This document shows positions 38,101-50,022 of a stretch of DNA of 64,000 nucleotides, piece by piece. The DNA is taken from NCBI RefSeq assembly GCF_964340395.1, contig NC_135570.1:370001-434000 (forward strand), written 5' to 3'. The stretch's first letter is position 1, and each line of letters begins with the position of its first letter. Source of the DNA: Glandiceps talaboti (lineage: Eukaryota; Hemichordata; Enteropneusta; Spengelidae). Both the position numbers and the translations under genes were made by a program. A model generated the notes under the pieces. That model made no database searches. It saw only the letters and a list, made by a program, of their open reading frames with translations, and was not told the origin of the DNA.

Positions 38101-38515
38101 CAGTCTACAAGCTCTAATTTCAAACTGTGTTTAATCTTCTCATCAGAAAAGGTATTACAGCATTCTACAAACTTTGTATTGTACCATTAAATAATAAAGG
38201 AACTGAGTGGACTTTCTTGTCCAGCAAGATATAACAACAGTCTAGAAACTTTAATTTCAAACAACTGTGTCAATCTTCTCATCAGAAAAGCTATTACAGC
38301 ATTCTACAAACTCTGTATTAAACCATTAATTTGAGTGGACCTTCTTGTCCAACAAGATATTACAACATTCTACAAACTCTGTATTAAACCATTAATTTGA
38401 GTGGACCTTCTTGTCCAACAAGATATTACAACATTCTACAAACTCTGTATTAAACCATTAATTTGAGTGGACCTTCTTGTCCAACAAGATATTACAACAT
38501 TCTGCAAGCTTTCTT
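35150..38515. repeat. 60-65 bp satellite with higher-order structure
   Basis: Blocks at 35150-35585 and 36430-38515 repeat a unit containing ACAGCATTCTACAAACT, AATTTCAAAC and CTTCTCATCAGACAAGATAT. From about 37400 the units fall into a higher-order repeat of roughly 140-165 bp that adds AAATACTAAAGGAACTGAGT and GGACTTTCTTGTCCAGC. At 38320-38510 a shortened 62-bp form with GAGTGGACCTTCTTGTCCAA takes over. Confidence 0.93.
35586..36402 (+). repeat. Promoter-like repeated segment, copy 2
   Basis: This is the counterpart of 33590-34600. It keeps the TATA motif (GGTATAAATCATAACGATAC), the CCAACTGTG/CACAGTTGG pair and the donor-like CTCGGTGAGTGAC, with several indels elsewhere. It is bounded on both sides by the same satellite, so segment and satellite appear to move or duplicate together. 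Confidence 0.8.
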
Positions 38516-38699
38516 CACTATCATTAAACACAATCAGAACTGTGGGGATATACCATAGACTGGTGGAGGGTCTATGGATATACAAACCCTTTGAATACAA
38601 GCAATCTACTGAATGACTTGATCATAATTCTACACTATTCCACAAGTCTCAGTATATTGCTATACTTCATTGCTCATCTGAATCTAAAAAGATTTGAGT

Positions 38700-39172
38700 A
38701 GACTTTCTCACCACAGCTTATTATTTCTTGTACTTACACTAACCATCATGCTGCATTGAGTTTTTACCTCCCGTAAGGCGAGGTTATGTTATGCTTTTGT
38801 CTGTCTGTGTGTGTGTGTGTGTGTGTGTGTCTGTGTGTGTGTCTGTCTGTCTGTCTGTCTGTGTGTCTGTGGACATGATATCACAAAAACTTCCACACCG
38901 ATTCTAATGAAACTTACAACACATCTTCCTTGCCAATCAAAGGAACTTATACGATTTTGGTAAACATCTTATTAACACTAATTAGTCATTTGCATAATTG
39001 ACAATTTTCAGTAATTAGACTTTATCTTAAGAATGCACACTTCACATTCAACATAATTTGGTATATGCATTAACCATAACATAGCATATGTTGTATATAG
39101 TTTGTTGATGTAGCTTAGTTTTTAGCACAACTGAACTGAAGTTCAGTAGTTCTATAGCTATGGTGAAATGTC

Positions 39173-39207
<35 letters not shown>

Positions 39208-40200
39208 GACAAAGTAAAAAACTTCCAGACCGATTGCCTTGGTATTTGGTTGGGACATTACTTAGGGTGTGTAGATGGGAAATTGTTCAAATGAAAATGA
39301 TCGCATCAGTGTCAAAAAACATGATTCTTGGTGTGAGAATATACTTTGACTCACCTAGAAATGAAAGGTTATTGTTTTATTGATGGCATGAAATTATTAA
39401 ATCAATTATGGGGTACTTTACACTTCTAAGTTCTATGTGAATGGCATCAAGATTAACCTCTGTTTGAGGTTGCTTGGAAACACTGTTTTTGCACAGCTGA
39501 ATTAAAACATAGACACTGTCTATGATTAAAACAGGTTCATTCAAATGCTTACAGACATGATAAAGAGTCTTGTACATCTGTCTGTCTGTGTGCCTATCTG
39601 TTGTTGAACTGATGAAGTTCAAATGCTGTAGGCATGGTGCGGTGTCTGTCTGTCTGTCTATGTGTGTGTGTGTGTGTGTGTGTGTGGATGACTTAAACTC
39701 AAAAACTGCTCAACAACAACCATTACCACACCCTTAGCAACAGTGAAATGATTATGCCTATTACAAAGATAAGAACAGGGATGGGTAGGTAAGTGATGGA
39801 AGATTTTTTAAAGTGTATGCAAATATGCCTAGCAACAAGACCACTCCCACAGCAACAGCAAAATGATGATGTATATTGTAAGGATGAAACCTGGGATGGG
39901 TAGGTGAAGTGAATAACGATTCCAAAAATGTGACCAAATATGCCTAGCTACAAACCATGCCCATGCATGTAGCAACAGCCAAATACAGTTGTGCTATAAT
40001 GCAATTGGTGCTATTTTTTGTGATTAATTTACATGATCAATGATTTTCACTAATTAAGTCATATCTAGAGAATGCACAATTCATATTCTACAACATTTGG
40101 TACATACGTCAACCATAATAAGGATACATGGTATAAAGTCTATTGGCATGTATTTATTTTTAATTATTAATTCTTAGAATCAACATGTTTCATTCAACTT
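38700..40200. repeat. Cluster of dispersed-repeat copies with internal (TG)n
   Basis: At least three related pieces. Each carries TTTTTAGCACAACTGAA or a variant, then a GTCTGTCTGTGTGTG tract, then an AAACTCAAAAACT or CCGATTC/CCGATTG motif with ATTTGGTTGGGACATTAC-like sequence. Further copies are at 41896-42260, 46005-46050, 48430-49400 (opposite orientation) and 55145-55270. No protein is recognisable. Confidence 0.8.
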
Positions 40201-40420
40201 GCAAAGTGCCTGTAAATGGACGCCATCTGCACCATTTCATTTAATTACTTTTTGCCAGAAATGCTTGCAAAGGTTGAAAACTCACAAAACCTATGAAATG
40301 CAAACCAGGTGATAAGATCTTTTTGCCAGAATTATTTGGCTGAACATCACAGTTCCAACAACCATTTTGGTAAATCACATACAATGACTAACAAAAATTC
40401 CCATTCTACAACTTCTATTA

Positions 40421-41560
40421 CATCTGCATCAATGCAACCTCTTCTGATTCCTCCACCCCTGCAGCAACCTCCCAATGCACTGCATCAATGCAACCTCTTG
40501 TGACTCCTCCACCCCTGCAGCAACCTCCCAATGCACTGCATCAATGCAACCTCTTCTGATTCCTCCACCCCTGTAGCAACCTCCCAATGCACTGCATCAA
40601 TGCAACCTCTTCTGATTCCTCCACCCCTGCAGCAACCTCCCAATGCACTGCATCAATGCAACCTCTTGTGACTCCTCCACCCCTACAGCAACCTCCCAAT
40701 GCACTGCATCAATGCAACCTCTTCTGATTCCTCCACCCCTGCAGCAACCTCCCAATGCACTGCATCAATGCAACCTCTTCTGGCTCCTCCACCCCTGTAG
40801 CAACCTCCCAATGCACTGCATCAATGCAACCTCTTCTGATTCCTCCACCCCTGCAGCAACCTCCCAATGCACTGCATCAATGCAACCTCTTCTGATTCCT
40901 CCACCCCTGTAGCAACCTCCCAATGCACTGCATCAATGCAACCTCTTGTGACTCCTCCACCCCTGTAGCAACCTCCCAATGCACTGCATCAATGCAACCT
41001 CTTGTGACTCCTCCACCCCTGTAGCAACCTCCCAATGCACTGCATCAATGCAACCTCTTGTGACTCCTCCACCCCTACAGCAACCTTCCAATGCACTGCA
41101 TCAATGCAACCTCTTGTGACTCCTCCACCCCTGTAGCAACCTCCCAATGCACTGCATCAATGCAACCTCTTCTGACTCCTCCACCCCTACAGCAACCTCC
41201 CAATGCACTGCATCAATGCAACCTCTTCTGATTCCTCCACCCCTGTAGCAACCTCCCAATGCACTGCATCAATGCAACCTCTTCTGATTCCTCCACCCCT
41301 GTAGCAACCTCCCAATGCACTGCATCAATGCAACCTCTTGTGACTCCTCCACCCCAGTAGCAACCTCCCAATGCACTGCATCAATGCAACCTCTTCTGAT
41401 TCCTCCACCCCTGTAGCAACCTCCTAATGCACTGCATCAATGCAACCTATTCTGATTCCTCCACCCCTGTAGCAACCTCCTAATGCACTGCATCAATGCA
41501 ACCTCTTCTGATTCCTCCACCCCTGTAGCAACAGCAGCCTCCCAGTGCACCAGTTACAAT
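40421..41560. repeat. 56-bp minisatellite, about 20 copies
   Basis: The unit begins ACTGCATCAATGCAACCTCT and continues TCTGATTCCTCCACCCCTG, then TAGCAACCTCCCAATGC. Variants are GTGACTCC versus CTGATTCC and CAGCAAC versus TAGCAAC. Because 56 is not a multiple of three, the frame shifts each copy. Copies with CAG or ACAG instead of TAG remove a stop, which explains the short QPLLIPPPLQQPPNALHQ frames. An open stretch follows to about 41730 (VTIAKHTTQVTALREVLYID), ending in TGA. Confidence 0.95.
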
Positions 41561-42619
41561 AGCAAAACACACTACCCAAGTTACTGCTTTAAGAGAAGTG
41601 TTGTATATCGATACTACTGAACATACACCCTACAATAATTCTGACGCAGTAAATCAAACTGTTTGCACAACTCCAGCTACCAATACTATTACTACTACTA
41701 ATCTTACAAATCGTTCTCAGTGGCTTAACTGAGAACATCAATTCATCGTGCTCACAACAAAACTGAAATTCTTGGTAATCTATACCAGATTTAAAGACCA
41801 TACACTCTAGGCTATCTTTTCAGCCTGGTGAAAACAACTTGAGAATAAAGAAAGTCAGAAAAGGAGTCTAATTGCTACTGATTCTCCAGATGCTTTATAG
41901 TACAACTGAACTGATAAGGTTTAGTAGTGCTATTGGCATGGTGCAGTGTCTGTCCATCTGTCTGTCTGTGGATGACAGTGTGCCCTCTAAGCCAATTTGA
42001 CGCGCCATTGACACACACAATTTCTAGAGACACTCCAAAACTTACTATGTGGTGACTCACAAGAAATGACAGTTTTTATCATTTTGACACACAACAAAAT
42101 TTGGCTATCAATAGAGGGCACACTGGAGGATGACTTAAACTCAAAAACCACTGGACCGATTGTTTTGGTATTTGGTGGGGACATTACTTGTGATGTCTAG
42201 TTGGGAAATTGTTCAAGGGAAAATTATTGCCTCACAGATGTGTGATTTGGGTAAAAAAAAAAGTGCTTTTGGAAAAAAAAAAACTTCAACTCAAAAACTA
42301 GAGGTCTGGAATTTTGTGGGAATGTTCTTAGGGAGTTTATATCAAGAATTGTTCGTGACATGATATCGTCAGCAATATGCAAATTAGGTGTAACATTGTG
42401 ACTGTTTGGTAAAAAATCTGTATATTCTAATGGGGGCTATTCAATAAACCATCTTCCGTCTCGCGGAAGATCTCACGTGATCCCACAAGACCCCATTGAG
42501 TGTATAGCAGCCATGTTAGGGTCGGTCAAGCTAAAGTGTCAAATGCTTAGCAACACCACTGTTCTCAACGTCATTGTACGTACAGTATATGATAGATCAA
42601 GGGAAGCAAAACTTTTAAA

Positions 42620-43410
42620 GTATGGTTGTAAAAATGATGTGTGTACAGGGAATGTATTAAAGTCGCTGGATTGGAGTTGCATAAGTGTAAATTTACAATG
42701 TTTAGTAACGTTCTTAGAAAACCAGGTATTGAAAGTTATATAGCCTTTCAACAACTTGCCTTGAAGGATCTTAATTCTAAAAGTTGGTTGTCGAAATTAC
42801 TGGTTCTTCTTGATAAATACAGCCTGCCTTCTGCACACGACCTTCACTTTGATATTCCCAGCCAACATATATGGAAAAGTATGGTGGCTGATAGAATTAA
42901 TGTATTCTGGACAAATCAAATTAAGTCAAATACAAATCAAAAATAGTCTCTGTTTCCTAAATATTGATGGTTATTATTATGAAAAACCTGATGCTGGCTG
43001 GAGTAGTAGACGATTTGAACCAATTGCTGTTAAAGGCTAATTAATTTACTTTGGGTGTTTACCAGTGTTTACCAAGTACATAAAGCTAGATTTAGTCAGT
43101 ACCAGCTTGTTGATACATGTCCCTTGTGTCTACAAGATACTGAAAAGAGTACTCATTGTATCATAGACTGTGTGCCTTACTGGACTGTTTCAGAAAACCA
43201 TTTATCAGTTCCCTTCAAAAAGTAGTTGTAAACAATCTTGGCACTGTTATTTGGAAGAGTTTATCACATCACACAACTCAACTGGCGAAATTTATCTTAG
43301 ATCCAACTTTCTATTTCACCAAGATAGATGACAATACATTACATGAAGTTGAGGCGATATGTAGAGGGCTACTATTTGCACTACATCAACGCACTGTTCC
43401 ACTTTAGGTA
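42620..43410 (+). pseudogene. Decayed LINE ORF2 C-terminal region
   Basis: A first frame (42641-42946) reads LNSKSWLSKLLVLLDKYSLP and IWKSMVADRINVFWTNQIKS. After a stop and frame change comes FLNIDGYYYEKPDAGW, and after another comes YQLVDTCPLCLQDTEKSTHC followed by IIDCVPYW. A Trp-rich helical region, then arginine-rich sequence, then a C-x2-C...H-x4-C knuckle with a YW tail, is the usual end of non-LTR retrotransposon ORF2. Frame changes and stops show it is dead. The reverse transcriptase core is not seen, so this is a 5'-truncated copy. Confidence 0.65.
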
Positions 43411-43569
43411 TTATTGCAAAATTTTGATTGGTCAGAATTGTTTTGGTCTTGGAATGACACTTCTCTTTTTTATGTTGTCTTTTTGTAAAAGTCTGTTTTG
43501 TCCTTGTGTTGTCCCTTTACACAGGTCACTTTGGTTCTCCAGATAGTGGAGGAAATTCAGTTAACTGAA

Positions 43570-45168
43570 CTGAACCGTGCCATTTCTAGATTATTTGCCT
43601 TCCTTAATATATAGATTCAAAACACAATTGCAATGTTTCATCTGAACTTCGTGATGACAAAAACAATAGCAGAGCCGCATTCCCAATCTTGAACTCCCCT
43701 ATTGTTTCTATTGACAGGAGAATGAAGAACAAAGGCAAATAAGAAGAACGTGGTCTTGTACACGATGTCTCAGTCAGCCTGCGGCAAATAGAAATGTACG
43801 AGGTAGTCGGCCATGGGAGAATAACATAAATCTTAACTAAATAAATCTGTGAAATCCTTTTTCTCTTTACGGCAACAACTCTCATCTCACTCCCTGAAGA
43901 GGTCCTGATCAACTGTTATCGTAAAGATTTGTTCAGGCTTGCCAAAATGGATGAAATGGGGAATGTTGTTGAAGTGATGGCCAGTTAACTGACCATAACC
44001 CATTCATGTTGTTAAAAAGCTGGAAGAGAATAACTAATCATTTTAGGAGGAAATTTCACAGATGTCAGTATAATATGATATAAGACTGCATTATCCATAG
44101 CACCCCATTCAAATTGAATACACCATATGTAACTTCATTATTGACCTCACAAATTAAATTACTAAATACCAAAAGATCAAAATATCACTGTGAATAGAAT
44201 GGAGGGGTGGGGGGGGGGGTGTCAAACATGTTATCTGTTCTTTAGTAGTGGATCAAATCTGAGAACACCTGTACCTAATACTTTATGCTAAAAGGTATAA
44301 TTCTACTCCTCGGGCTCTTTTGACTGTCTATGGTCAATGTCATTGTATTAAAAACCATCCCTTACACACATTGTATTATCATGATTAATTATATTTTTGT
44401 CTTACTTTTTCTACAAATTATAAACAAAATGTATGAACTAATGTTTTGCTGTTGTTTGTTCATAGATTTATGAAATACTTGATAATGACTGTAAAGTTCA
44501 CTGTGTAATGTATATATGTTGTAACATAAACAGGTGAAGTACATGTTTACAGTTGGTTGTTGAATCTTTGCTAGGAAGTCTTTGATTTGTGAGTTCTCTC
44601 ACTTTACCAACACTAATATCATCCCTCCCCCAGCAGTGTGTTAGTTACATTTCACCAAGAGAAGACAGCAGTAAATTATACATTATGATAACAGTGTGTC
44701 ATTGAAATTGAAAGAATTGGAAGTTAATGAGGGCCATATTTTAGAAAAATGGCAATTAGGAGAGTGCCACATTTTACTTTGACTCATTTTTTTTATCTAA
44801 CTTTGCATTCTTTTGTGATTTGAGCATAATCCATCACACTGCTGCCACCAGTTTCAAATCCTACAGATAACATGTGCCATCACTGCCACCATTGTAAAGT
44901 AATATAAAAAAATATCAGTGAAATGCAGGAGTAGGCTTCCGATGATGCCAAACGCCCTCACACAGCCATTCTCTGGAATGAAGACCCTACACAAACTAGA
45001 AATAGTTCCTAATCATCTCAGTGCCATCCTATATTCAGCCAAGTGTAATTAAAATTGCATACATGAATTTACAGTGGCTTCTGCATAAATGTGGGTAAAT
45101 ATAAGAAAATACGTAGATGTACGATTAAAAACAACCGGAATTTGTGAATTTATCCTTATTGCGGGCGG
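43570..45168. other. Non-coding stretch
   Basis: AT-rich sequence with short G-runs (44199-44220) and no supported gene. Confidence 0.5.
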
Positions 45169-45176
45169 AAAAAAAA
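45169..45176 (-). terminator. RNA polymerase III terminator of tRNA-Glu
   Basis: Eight A on the + strand give T8 in the tRNA direction, four bases after the discriminator base. Confidence 0.9.
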
Positions 45177-45180
45177 TTAC

Positions 45181-45252
45181 TTCCCACACCGGGAATTGAA
45201 CCCGGGCCTTGGCGGTGAGAGCGCCAAATCCTAACCACTAGACCATATGGGA
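45181..45252 (-). tRNA. tRNA-Glu (anticodon CTC)
   Basis: The reverse complement folds as a 72-nt cloverleaf. The acceptor TCCCATA pairs with TGTGGGA, followed by discriminator A. The D-loop sequence is TCTAGTGGTTAGGA, the anticodon arm is TGGCG-CTCTCAC-CGCCA, and the T-arm is CCCGG-GTTCAAT-TCCGGG-like with a clear B box. No intron and no encoded CCA. It decodes GAG codons in cytosolic translation. The intact stems argue for a functional gene and not a SINE. Confidence 0.95.
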
Positions 45253-45299
45253 CCGTGGTGGAGGATGCATAATACGAAGTCTTTGAGGGCGCTATTGAA

Positions 45300-48200
45300 T
45301 AATAATTGTACAGCTGTATGTATTGTGTACGTTTAGATGCATGGGTACGGTGATCTCGTATGTTTCGTCTCTATTTAACCACCACTTTTCTGAGAATACC
45401 ATAGTCATTTGGAATTATGTATTTATTTCTTTGCCATCACACGAATAATGCAACGGTAAATCAGTGCCCGCGCACGACAAGGACAAAACATGTTTGATGA
45501 TCCTCTAGCTCGACTGTACATATACATCATTCATCTACAATATTATTCTTAACTAGTTACTGTCAATAGCTGCAACTGGAACGTGTTTTGAAACTATGTA
45601 TTCCTAGATGCATCCCCTAGGTCTACTGAAGTACTATCACTACTATGGACTAAGAATGTAGATGGCGCTCGTACGATCGTGAAGCGAGATACGTGTACGT
45701 GTAGGGTCTATGCTTTGACCATGTACCAAGCCGACGGTACCAAGCTCATAGAGCATACACGAAACTGTCGTTTTAGAGAGTGTATCTCCTAAATGTTGGA
45801 CTACGGTATTATGGATATTCTGGCAAGAAATTTGTCGCTATATTTTTATACTTCAGGAGTTTAAGGTTTTGACCAAAATCACATCTTTTGACCCAAAACA
45901 CATTATCTCTCATGCAATCATTTTCATTTGAACATTTTTTCATCTACACAGCCCAAGTAATGTTCACCAATGCAATCGGTCTGGTTTTTGACTTCAAGTT
46001 GTTTACATGCACACATACACAACTAGCTCAGTGTTCAGTTGTGCTAAAAACTCAAAACAAAAATACATACATCGATCTATACTATATGGACGGGGAGAGC
46101 ACTGAAAGAGTAGTTTAAATTTTTGAGAAACAAACAACACTTTTCATTTTCCCAATGGGAAATAAAATTGTTTCAAAAACTTTTGGCAAACATGGAGAAC
46201 TTAAATGCACATAAAATACAGCAATTTGTGAGATTGGCAAGTGGAATTAATTAAGTTATTTGTTATAAGTCCCACTTGTGCTTTACATCCAAAACTCTCC
46301 TCAATTGTGAGTTAAAATTTTCACCTAAACTGAGTCGATCATTCTGTTTACTAGTCTATAAACTATACACGAGGTTGTTTTCTACGATCTCTCTCTCCAC
46401 TGTATAGTGAAATGGCTTTCTCTAGCACAGACATTCTGTTCTCACCACTGACACCTGTATTGGAACGTTGATATAAACATGATGACATTATTGCATTCTG
46501 ATGTGGCTTGAATTGAGTTTGTAGTAAACTGAACAAAGTAACCCCAACCACCTGTAGTTTAGTGGGCTGTTTGCTACCCTTTCCCCAACAGGAGATTTAG
46601 CTAGATTTCAGTAGAATTTGTCCATTTGAGTGTGAGATCCTAGAAAACGGGCCATATGAATAGTTTTTAGACTGTTTAACAGAGTTACCGAAAACAGGAC
46701 AAAAGTAGTTATGGTGTAAAAATATGCATGTAACAAAAAAATTTATTGATGTGGCCTCATGTAAATATCAGCCATGTTATTTAATGATACAGCTGATCGT
46801 AATGACAGTAACCCAATATCTGTACAAAGCTGGCATATATTCTGCACGCCAATTTAAACGTCCCCATGAACAGCTAAGAATGTGAAGAATTCTGTTTACA
46901 GTCCAGGCAAGCTGTTATCTAGTACAACGTTGATTAGAACAAGCGTTGGCAACCCCTGCCAGCCCATTACAAGTGAAAGTCATACTCATACTATACCATC
47001 ATGACTAGATTCATTTCAACGTATAAATAGAAAGTGACTCCACACTGTCATTCGTCAATCAACTTTGACCTCACTGTTATATTGTAAATTTTTAAAATCT
47101 TTTCTAGATTTTTAAATTGTTTCTTGTTTGATTATAAATGATAACCCACAAGCCTGAAATCGAGTGATTCTCCATTAAAATTTGTTCTTGGTTTTCAATT
47201 TTACCCAAACCAGATTCCAATCTTATTTTTGTTATCTGGTGAAATAAATTTCATTCATTCATTCATTCATTCATTCATTCATTCATTTGTCCACCCTTGG
47301 GTAGATTGTTTGTTTTTACTCACTAATTTGCATATCATCCTCAAAGACAAACCATAACAACAGACTACAGCAAAGTGTCGACTGGACACTAAATTTTCTC
47401 AGAGCACATTTTTAGATTATACTTTGTTTTTCCATCTGGAAGTGTATTTGTTTCCCAATATGGACATATGGAATGTCCTTAGGTGACAAACATGTCTATT
47501 AATTTTAATTGCTGCAGTCAGCATAAAGTATATCCTTTGATCTATTATATCGAGTTAGTTTGATTGTTACTTTCTTTCTGTGTCTTAGTAACAGTGTTTG
47601 ATTTGACCAATTCATAGCAAATACTATCAGTTTATTATAGTCAATTGAAAAGTGACTTATTGTTAAATCATGTAATGGCTAAATGAGATTAAGATTCCGT
47701 TGCCGTGTCTAGTGCTTTACAATCTGATTAAAATCTGATGTGTGAATACAGTTCAATTGCTTTATTTATCAGACCATTTCCATCATATATTGCTGTTTGT
47801 TTTCAATTTTTTTGTTCAAGGAATGAATCTTGTACCCTATATGGAAATATAGAATATCCTTAGATGACAAACATGTCTATAAATTTCAATTGCAGCAGTG
47901 CCAACACATCAGAAAACAAAATAAAAATCAAACATAAATGAAAGAAATGGTTAAAGAAATCAAGCTAATTCCTACATCCAGTTTTCATCAGTTTGAGCAG
48001 TTTTAAGAATTTGCTATAAAGCTGCAAACTAGTGACAAGGAGCATAAATACACTCACTAGGAAGTCTGTACAATTACTCTATGAACCATATATGTGGCTG
48101 TGGGGTTGTTTTTGATAAATAAATCACAGTTAGTTATAGGCATCAGTCATCATATCACTCCATTAACCTTGACCACATACTTCTAGGCCAGATACAACCT

Positions 48201-48430
48201 CACGTGCTCCTCAGACTTGCATCTCTGGTAACACAGTATATTTCAACACATAGGCAATAAATATTGATAGAAATGGATGCTTGACATGCACACATATACA
48301 CACCACCATCACCATCACCAGCATAATAAGCCATGGACAGTTCAGGAGACCTCCTCTGCATGTCAGGATGTGTGAGTTTATTTATACTGTGGCATGAAAC
48401 TGTCTTGATGCATACCTGAGGTTGGAGTAA
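45300..48430. other. Non-coding stretch with a short (ATTC)n
   Basis: No gene is supported. An ATTC run lies at 47249-47286. Two related copies of CATATGGAATGTCCTTAGGT (47463) and AATATAGAATATCCTTAGAT (47844), each followed by GACAAACATGTCTAT, mark a small dispersed repeat. Confidence 0.5.
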
Positions 48431-49924
48431 GATTATTAAGTGTATGCTTCTGTCTGTGTGTGTGTGTACCTGTCTGTGGACAAGATATCTAAAAAAAAAT
48501 ACAACCAACAGTGCTGTAGCACAACTGTAGTTGGCTGTTGGTATGGGCGTGGTCTTGTTGCTAGGCATATTTGCATACATTTCTGGAATCTTTATTAATT
48601 TGACCACACTTTCCAGTTTTCATCTTTGCAATATAAACCATCATTCAGCCATTGCTATGGGTGTGCTCCTGTTGCTAGGCATATTTGCATACATTTTTAA
48701 AATGCGTATACACTTACCTACCCATCTCAGTTGTTATCTTTGTGATATACATCATCAATTCACTGTTGCTGGGTGTGGTCATGGTTGCTAGGACCAAGTG
48801 TCAAAAGAATTTCAACAATAACTGCAGAATAACACCTCCAGAAACGTTCCCACCAAATTTCAACCCCATTCACCATGCAGTTTCAAGATATAAGTTTTTG
48901 AGATGTTTAGACCTAATTTGCATATCTCTGATGGGATCATGTTGTGAATACAGCTTCATCATCCTCAGATGCATCCCAATCAAATTCCGGCCCAATCTGC
49001 TAAGTTTTTATAATTATAGAATTTTTTTACCAAAAAGACACATTTTAGACCTAATTTGCATATCACTGATGGGATCATCATTTCATGAACACTTCTTAAT
49101 CTAAACACCCCTAAAAATGTTCCCACCAAATTTCAGACCGATCTGCCCAGTAGTTTGTTTTTTGACCAAAAATCATGTTTTAACCCAAATCACACACTAG
49201 TGGTAAGATCATTTTGATTTGAACAATCTCCCAACTAGACACCAAAGGTTATAAATACACCCACCAAATATCACGTCAATCGGTCCAGCTGTTTTTGAGT
49301 TTAAGTTGTTTACACACACACACACACACACACACAGACAGATACTTGGCCATGCCTAGTACTACTGAACCTTATCAGTTCAGTTGTGCTAAAAACCACT
49401 GCATCAATTCTAATGAAGCTTGCTACACATCTTCCTTATGGTAACACCAAGAACTGATTAGATTTTAGTAACATCCTATGAATAATAATGAAACATTTGC
49501 ATAATTAACTATTTTCAGTAGTTAGTGCTACCCGTATATCTACAGAATGCAAGCTTGAAATTCTACATAATCTGGTACATATATTTCTGATAACAAAGCA
49601 TCTGTCCTCAAAATATTGTTGATGTAGCTTGTAGTTTTAATTAGTTATTTGCATATTTATGTTTTCAGTAATTACAAATCACTGCATTGCCAACTTGGAA
49701 AAATCTTCATACAGTATGACCTATGCTAATTTGAGTACTGATCCAATGATCTATAAACTTTGAACATTGCACACTAGCTATTCAGTACCATGAGAAATAG
49801 ACAACATCTGCAGGCAATCTTGCTGGAGAATTCGTCAAGATAAATTCATACAATCTCTTCACTATTTCATCATATCATTTTTTCGTATTTCATGTGATAG
49901 TGAGGAAACTGGTTAGTAACTACA

Positions 49925-50022
49925 TAGTCTGTAAGGTACGCCATGACGGGGCGCCCTCAAACATCGGCCAACCCCTAGAGGAGGCCGGTGAAGGCGAAAC
50001 GTCAAACGTATCTTACGGTCTA
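49925..50022. mobile_element. TIR element copy D
   Basis: TAGTCTGTAAGGTACGCCAT at the left and ACGTATCTTACGGTCTA at the right. The interior ACATCGGCCAACCCCTAGAG matches copy C in inverse orientation. It is 98 bp and non-coding. Confidence 0.87.
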
